From NCBI GenBank assembly GCA_954871525.1, contig OX940863.1:21960001-22024000 (forward strand): a stretch of 64,000 bases of DNA, given 5' to 3'. This DNA comes from Parietaria judaica. Lineage: Eukaryota > Streptophyta > Magnoliopsida > Rosales > Urticaceae. The translations under genes were made by a program, and so were the position numbers. The notes below the pieces were generated by a model. The model worked only from the letters and a program-made list of their open reading frames with translations, did not search any database and was not told the DNA's origin. Positions 59,554 to 64,000 of this stretch are shown here, one piece after another; positions within the stretch are counted from its first letter, which is position 1, and every line of letters begins with the position of its first letter.

Positions 59554-62288
59554 TGTTGGGAATCACGTCTCGGATTCCTTGAAAATTATCACGAATTGAA
59601 CCTCCGAACCGTCTGGGTAACATTTAAAAATTAATTTAAAGCGGAATAACTTGTTATCCGTCCAACGGTCCGGATATCGGATAATAACCATTTCACAAGA
59701 TCTGATAAATATTATGTAATTTAATATTCATATATCATTATTAATAATCTAGTCATAATAGGAAATAAATAGAAAGCAGTAAATGGTTGCATTTATTAAC
59801 CCAATGCATAAGGCCGTACCTCTATTGACGACTTCCGGCTGCGCGTTCTGAATCGGGCAGGGCTCCGCCGGTGCTAAGGGAAACTCCCGTGATCTTCCGG
59901 GATATTCTCCTGGAATCCTCGTACCGAAGCGTGGGCTTCGCCGGCAGGACTCCGTCGCAATATTTTAACTGATGGTTCTTTTTAAGCTTCCGGAGAAATA
60001 GTCTCCTAAGCCGAACCAGAAAAGAGAGATCAGAGAGAAAATTCGCAGACCCTGAAGGAGAGGGAGAGTTCGAATTTTTCTCTGGGGAAAGGTGTGTAAA
60101 ATGTGTAGAATGAGCCTCCTATTTATAGGCTCAAACCGTAACCGAATTGGAGAATTTCCCTCCCTAATTTTCGAATTTCATTAATTAAATATAATTAATT
60201 ATCTTAATCCAATGGTCCAGATTTAATCTCATCTAAATCCAATGGATATAATTAATTAGGGATTTAATTAAATAAGAAAGATTTGGATAAATCAAAAAAC
60301 CAATCTTATCTTCTTATCTTTATAAAATTCGAATTATCCTATATATTTATAATAAAATTCGAATTATCATTATCTAGATCCAACGGTTGAGATAAATCTT
60401 TAAACCGATCTAATGGATCAAATTAGTTTAGGATAAAATCAAATATAAAAAGATTTATTAAAAAACAATTTCGAATTTATCCATAAACTATAATTCGAAT
60501 ATATATAATTAATTAATTTTCAATCCGACGGTAAAGATTAAATCTTAGACCGATCTAACGGATATAATTAATTAACCAAAATTCGAAAAAATGAAACTTG
60601 GTCACCAAGTTATTAATTTCGAATTTATCAATATCCTAATCCAACGGTTGATATTAAATCATAACCGATCCAATGGATAATATTGATTTTAGGGATTTGC
60701 TAAAATAACAAAACATTTGGTACTTATGCCGCAAATTTGGAAAGACCAAATCATACCATTCGAATTTAGCTAGGGTTTCATATATTAAACCCTAATTCGA
60801 ATTTACACATATGAATATATATAAATATATATTTTTATTTATTAATATAAATCTATTAATTATTAATTAATTATTAATAAGATATTAATAATTAAATCCA
60901 AATAATTAAATTATATTAATATTTCCTGATCTCAATATCACACATTAAAATGTCATGGTACCACACCATCATTTAAATTCGTGACATGTGATTTAATTTC
61001 AAAGTTTATCGAACCGATCATAAACTTAGAAAATCCATAAATCACTAACCGTAAGTCGAAATGACTCGGTTCAAAAAGAAAAGTTGCTTAGAATTTAATT
61101 TCCAACAATATGGTGCTGATAGAAAATCTAAATTCTAACTTTATTTTATCAGTTAATTTTGTGTACCAAAATATGGTACTTTTGCCACGCTAACGATAAA
61201 ACTATCTGACGTCTGCCACAGACCTTTCAGTTTTATAAGTCAAGCCAAATGATTAAACATTATCCAGAATGTATTTTAATCACGTACGTATCATCCGTTA
61301 CGGAGCTATCCTGGGGACCATGGACCCGTATCACTTAAGCTCCAACGAACTACTAGTTGTTCGTCAAACCTCGAAGTGATTCCACTATAGACCCGAGGCT
61401 GCACTCTTTAGTGATACGGCATATATTATTCCCTTTATAACAGCAGGGTGTCCATTGATACAATCAAATTCGGGTTATTGATCTTTCACTTGATGATCCA
61501 CACACGAGCAGGCGGTTTCTACCGTTATGCCCCTCATTGCATTTTCATCCTTGACTCAGTCAGTAATATTATGAGTAACCCACTTATGGTTTTGATTCAT
61601 AAGTTGCGCACGGGTACTTCTCACTTCTCACCACCGACAATCAAGGGAATCATCATCACTCTGAAGAGAGCTGTGTGATGCCCGTGTCTATGACCAAGCT
61701 ACCCTTACTGCTGACTATCATGTTCCCAAAATAATAGTGTTGGGAACAACGGTAATATATTGTGTTCTTTAACGGTTAAATCAAAGAACAATCAAGCCAG
61801 CAGCTTGGACTCAAGATCACTCAGGACTTAGATCGAATATCCATTTGATCATCTACTAGTGACTCAACTCCAAGTTATCAGTGACGGTCTTATATGATAA
61901 CTTTCGGAGTTTAAGTCAGGTCCAGTCCAGTATGAAGACACTTCATACTTAATGCACTTCTAGTGAGTGTGACACACACAAAATCCAGAATAGGATTGTC
62001 ACTTAGTCACATTAATGACCTTATACGATTAATGGGCTCTCACCCAGTTGATCAGGTCACGGACATTTTAAGTTCATTTATTATGATTATTAATTCTTCC
62101 TCACATTGATTCTGTTGTGATAATAATAACATAATTGTATCCTTTATGAACTAAGGAATCAACATTCTATTTTACTCTACCAGAAACTATAATAAGATTA
62201 ACATAATAAGCATCATTTTTATTCAACGACTTGTCATAATCTTTACAAATGGATAAAATATCTTGTTTAAGGACACATATGTCCAACA
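59554..62288 (-). mobile_element. Solo LTR, 2.7 kb, minus orientation
   Basis: It begins TGTTGGGAATC and ends TATGTCCAACA (TG...CA with TGTTGG/CCAACA inverted tips) and is flanked by an exact 5-bp duplication GCAGG (59549-59553 and 62289-62293). On the minus strand a TATA box, CTATAAATAGGAGG, lies near 60126-60113, so U3 is on the right and R-U5 on the left. No gag, pol, integrase or second LTR, so it is a solo LTR left by recombination. U3 contains a repeated CCAACGGT...ACCGATC(T/C)AA(C/T)GGATA motif. It interrupts the DUF1985-like pseudogene. Confidence 0.82.
60205..60690. repeat. Degenerate repeat in the LTR: CCAACGGTTGA ... CCGATCTAACGGAT
   Basis: About four copies (near 60209, 60379, 60517 and 60641) pair TCCAA(C/T)GGT(T/C)(G/C)AGATT with AATC(T/C)AA(C/T)GGAT(A/C) at a spacing of about 35 bases, each followed by an A/T block. 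Another partial copy is near 59657. Confidence 0.6.
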
Positions 62289-63480
62289 GCAGGGCCACCG
62301 CGGATCCCAATGATGGGGTTTCTAGGGTTTATACACCCGCTACTGGTATATATGTAATGGTTTTAAGTTATTTATTTACAATCGACATCTTATGTGTGAA
62401 TTTAACATGTTAATTCATGCTGATTTTGGCATACGAGTGTTTGCCTGGTCTGGCATATGTCTTAGTGGACCCACGGGAGTCTGAGGAGGCACCTCGTATA
62501 TGCAAATGGAAAACGCGGCCAGTCGGGAATATCGATCTTCACCGCCTGTCAATTCGAAACGCTATTTTGCATGGGGCGGATCCGAGGGTAGGTTGCTCTA
62601 TTATAAATTTAACAATATCAACTATTATTTGGGAAAATAACTATACTCTTTAATTTGCGGGGACAATTGAGTGTACTCATTCCTACGGAGATGGAAGTTG
62701 CGTTGCCGCATATAAACTCCCTAGATCATCCCCTTGTTCGTCGACCCCCATGTTAGAGATGCTCGTGCAGGCATTGGAACGTGGTGAAAAGATCGTCCAG
62801 CGACCGCGGGATCCGCTGCCACCGCCACCTCCACCGTCACAGCCACCGGAGTCCGATGAAGCTACTTCTTCTAGTAGTTCGAGTTGGGCACAATTAAATT
62901 TAAACTATGTTTTGGACTAGTATGTTTAATATTACCGTTATCAATTAGTCGTGTATTTAAACTATATTTTGATTCCTGCTAGTAGTATTTAAATTCCCGC
63001 TAGTAGTATTTCAATTCCCGTTATTAATTACACTTGTTAATTTAATTCCCGCAACATTAATGTTATTACCGCTAGTAAATTTGTTATTACCGCTATAGAT
63101 GTTGTGCTACCGCTATCAATATTCAGTGTAAATTAAATATAGCGGTATACATATACATATAAAATACGAATATGTATGCCGGGATAAATGATAATATTAT
63201 GTAGAATAACGAGTTTACTTCTCCCGCGCTATTTTTTTGTTCTCTTTTCCTTTTGTCTTCTTTTCTGGGATAAATATTAAAATTAATTGTAGGATAAATA
63301 TTAAAATTAATGACGAGCATATATGGCGGTATAAATATAAAAATCATATAGCGGTTTTGCAGTAAAATGACGAGCAAATATGGCGGTATATAGATTATAT
63401 AAAGTATTAATGACAAAATTGTAAGATAAATAAGTAGTTTATAATAAGCAAATAAAAAAAATATTAAAAAGTCAATATAC

Positions 63481-63784
63481 AGACACCTCGCCATTTAAAA
63501 AAAAAAAAAAACACACAGACATCTCAAACAAAAACATCCAAACTAAAAGCTAATATGGAATCCAACAACAAGCTGTGTGCATAGAACTTCGCCCGAATGC
63601 CCCTCGCCAAGATCATCGCTTCTCTACGATTACGATGTATGAAAAGCTCTTGAACTAGAGTTACATTATTTCAAAGCTGATATTTATTTAATAATTTTGA
63701 AAATTACAATTGTTAGAAGGTAATTCGGTAGTTACAAATCATATGTGTTTACAAGTGTTTACAAGTAATTAAAATTACTTAATA
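63481..63784 (-). other. Unassigned; short open block on the minus strand
   Basis: 63500-63690 has GC-richer sequence that reads open on the minus strand as LVQELFIHRNRREAM, then LARGIRAKFYAHSLLLDS, ending in a stop near 63512. I do not recognise the family; it may be the edge of another transposon gene or an exon of the next locus. Confidence 0.25.
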
Positions 63785-64000
63785 TATTTTTAATATGATT
63801 AAATTGTAAACATAGTTACACAATTGTAATTTGAGTTACATAAAGATAACTGCAGTTACACTTATGTAACTGCAATTACCTTTATGTAACTCCAGCTACA
63901 GAAAAGTAATTGTAGTTACATAATGGTAACTGTAGTTACAAAAAGGTAATTCTAGTTACATAATGGTATCTGCAGTTATTTATTTGGTATTCGGAGCAAC
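63785..64000. repeat. Short tandem repeat of GTAACTGCAGTTAC-like palindromes
   Basis: Seven or more units of about 20 bp, each with a near-palindrome such as TAACTGCAGTTAC, TAACTGCAATTAC, TAATTGTAGTTAC or TAACTGTAGTTAC, separated by A(C/T)ATAATG- or AAAAAG-like spacers. The array continues to the window edge. Confidence 0.85.

Larger units (their letters stand above)
58881..62920 (+). pseudogene. DUF1985-like transposon protein, broken and split by an LTR
   Basis: Recognisable blocks are EWFRRTQFGPLLDVP, then (after a frameshift in the T run at 59059-59068) FELWMLVNNVPLRYGV, a TGA stop at 59141-59143, and EFSIITGLNCG. Downstream come RRLACLCFVFGVLLP, PWGRKSFMLSAQILWKKA, and after the LTR (59554-62288) LILAYECLPGLAYV and APRICKWKTRPVGN. 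The last part, ALPHINSLDHPLVRRPP, shifts frame at the C run 62745-62749 into LEMLVQALERGEKIVQRP and a Pro-rich tail ending at 62918-62920. The order matches DUF1985 proteins of plant transposons, which lie upstream of a Ulp1 protease domain not seen here. Confidence 0.65.
58610..63480 (+). mobile_element. Decayed transposon with DUF1985-type gene and ACCGCTAT subterminal repeats
   Basis: Clusters of (T)ACCGCTA(T/G) occur on the left (58640-58830, about six copies) and, in both orientations, on the right (62930-63385, about eleven copies). They bracket a broken gene of the type found in plant Ulp1/DUF1985 Mutator-like elements. Exact terminal repeats and a target duplication could not be defined, so the limits are approximate. 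A solo LTR is nested inside. Confidence 0.55.

Noticed and set aside
59554..61107. A shorter LTR ending at CCAACA (61102-61107) followed by a TGGTGCTGATAG primer-binding-like site
   Set aside because: No second copy of 59554-61107 follows before 62288, and the exact GCAGG duplication and TATGTCCAACA end fix the right boundary at 62288. The TATA box is on the minus strand, against this orientation.
63123..63494. Minus-strand 123-codon Tyr/Ile-rich frame
   Set aside because: It is A/T-driven and overlaps the ACCGCTAT repeat cluster. The Ile/Tyr-rich hydrophobic run is composition, not a transmembrane protein I can support.
1..64000. CRISPR arrays, rRNA genes, bacterial operons
   Set aside because: None of the tandem repeats has the unique-spacer structure of CRISPR, and the genes are spliced plant genes.

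Overview
This is AT-rich nuclear DNA from a flowering plant, most likely a eudicot. The evidence is spliced plant genes (three LURP-one-related genes, a TOM1-like VHS/GAT gene and a complete RAPTOR gene with 24 exons) set in plant-type transposons: hAT elements, Helitrons, fold-back Mutator-like elements, a tRNA-derived SINE and a solo LTR. There are no bacterial-type operons, CRISPR arrays or rRNA genes. The five genes were assembled by hand from conserved protein segments, splice sites and exon phase. The coding totals divide by three: 210 aa (LOR copy 2), 216 aa (copy 1), 220 aa (copy 3), 620 aa (TOL) and 1264 aa (RAPTOR).

Layout. 1-7.4 kb holds no gene; two diverged copies of one repeat each carry a different hAT-type insertion, and a Helitron 5' end lies near 4.3 kb. 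7.5-23.4 kb is a tandem array of three LOR genes on the + strand, all with the same three-exon structure. The array is inflated by a 1.4 kb fold-back element with a nested SINE (intron 2 of copy 1), a decayed 3.8 kb hAT element, and a 2.0 kb almost complete palindrome with a perfect 9-bp target duplication. 24.9-41.2 kb is transposon-rich: another fold-back, two Helitrons, tandem repeats, and a 2.6 kb hAT element whose centre is a ~155-bp tandem repeat. 42.5-46.1 kb is a TOM1-like (TOL) gene (+), facing tail to tail with RAPTOR (-, 57.8-47.2 kb). Beyond the RAPTOR promoter lie an orphan leader-like segment and a decayed DUF1985-type element split by a 2.7 kb solo LTR.

How the genes relate. 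RAPTOR is the substrate-recruiting subunit of TOR complex 1. TOL proteins recognise ubiquitinated cargo for vacuolar sorting. LOR proteins are small tubby-like-fold proteins, one of which (LURP1) acts in basal defence in Arabidopsis. The neighbourhood shows no pathway link among them.

Most notable points: (i) three of 37 introns use GC instead of GT donors; (ii) in RAPTOR an acceptor appears to have moved 9 nt, dropping a Ser-Cys-Gln tripeptide I recall as conserved between plants and animals; (iii) TOL intron 1 carries a duplicated decoy acceptor with the first bases of exon 2; (iv) LOR copy 1 has an in-frame candidate extra exon encoding a Gly-rich then Glu-rich tail; (v) two repeat copies serve as each other's empty sites for two hAT insertions; (vi) a fold-back element carries a tRNA-like module in both arms. 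I did not identify a wholly new biological system; the strongest novelty is in splice-site evolution and nested transposon architecture.
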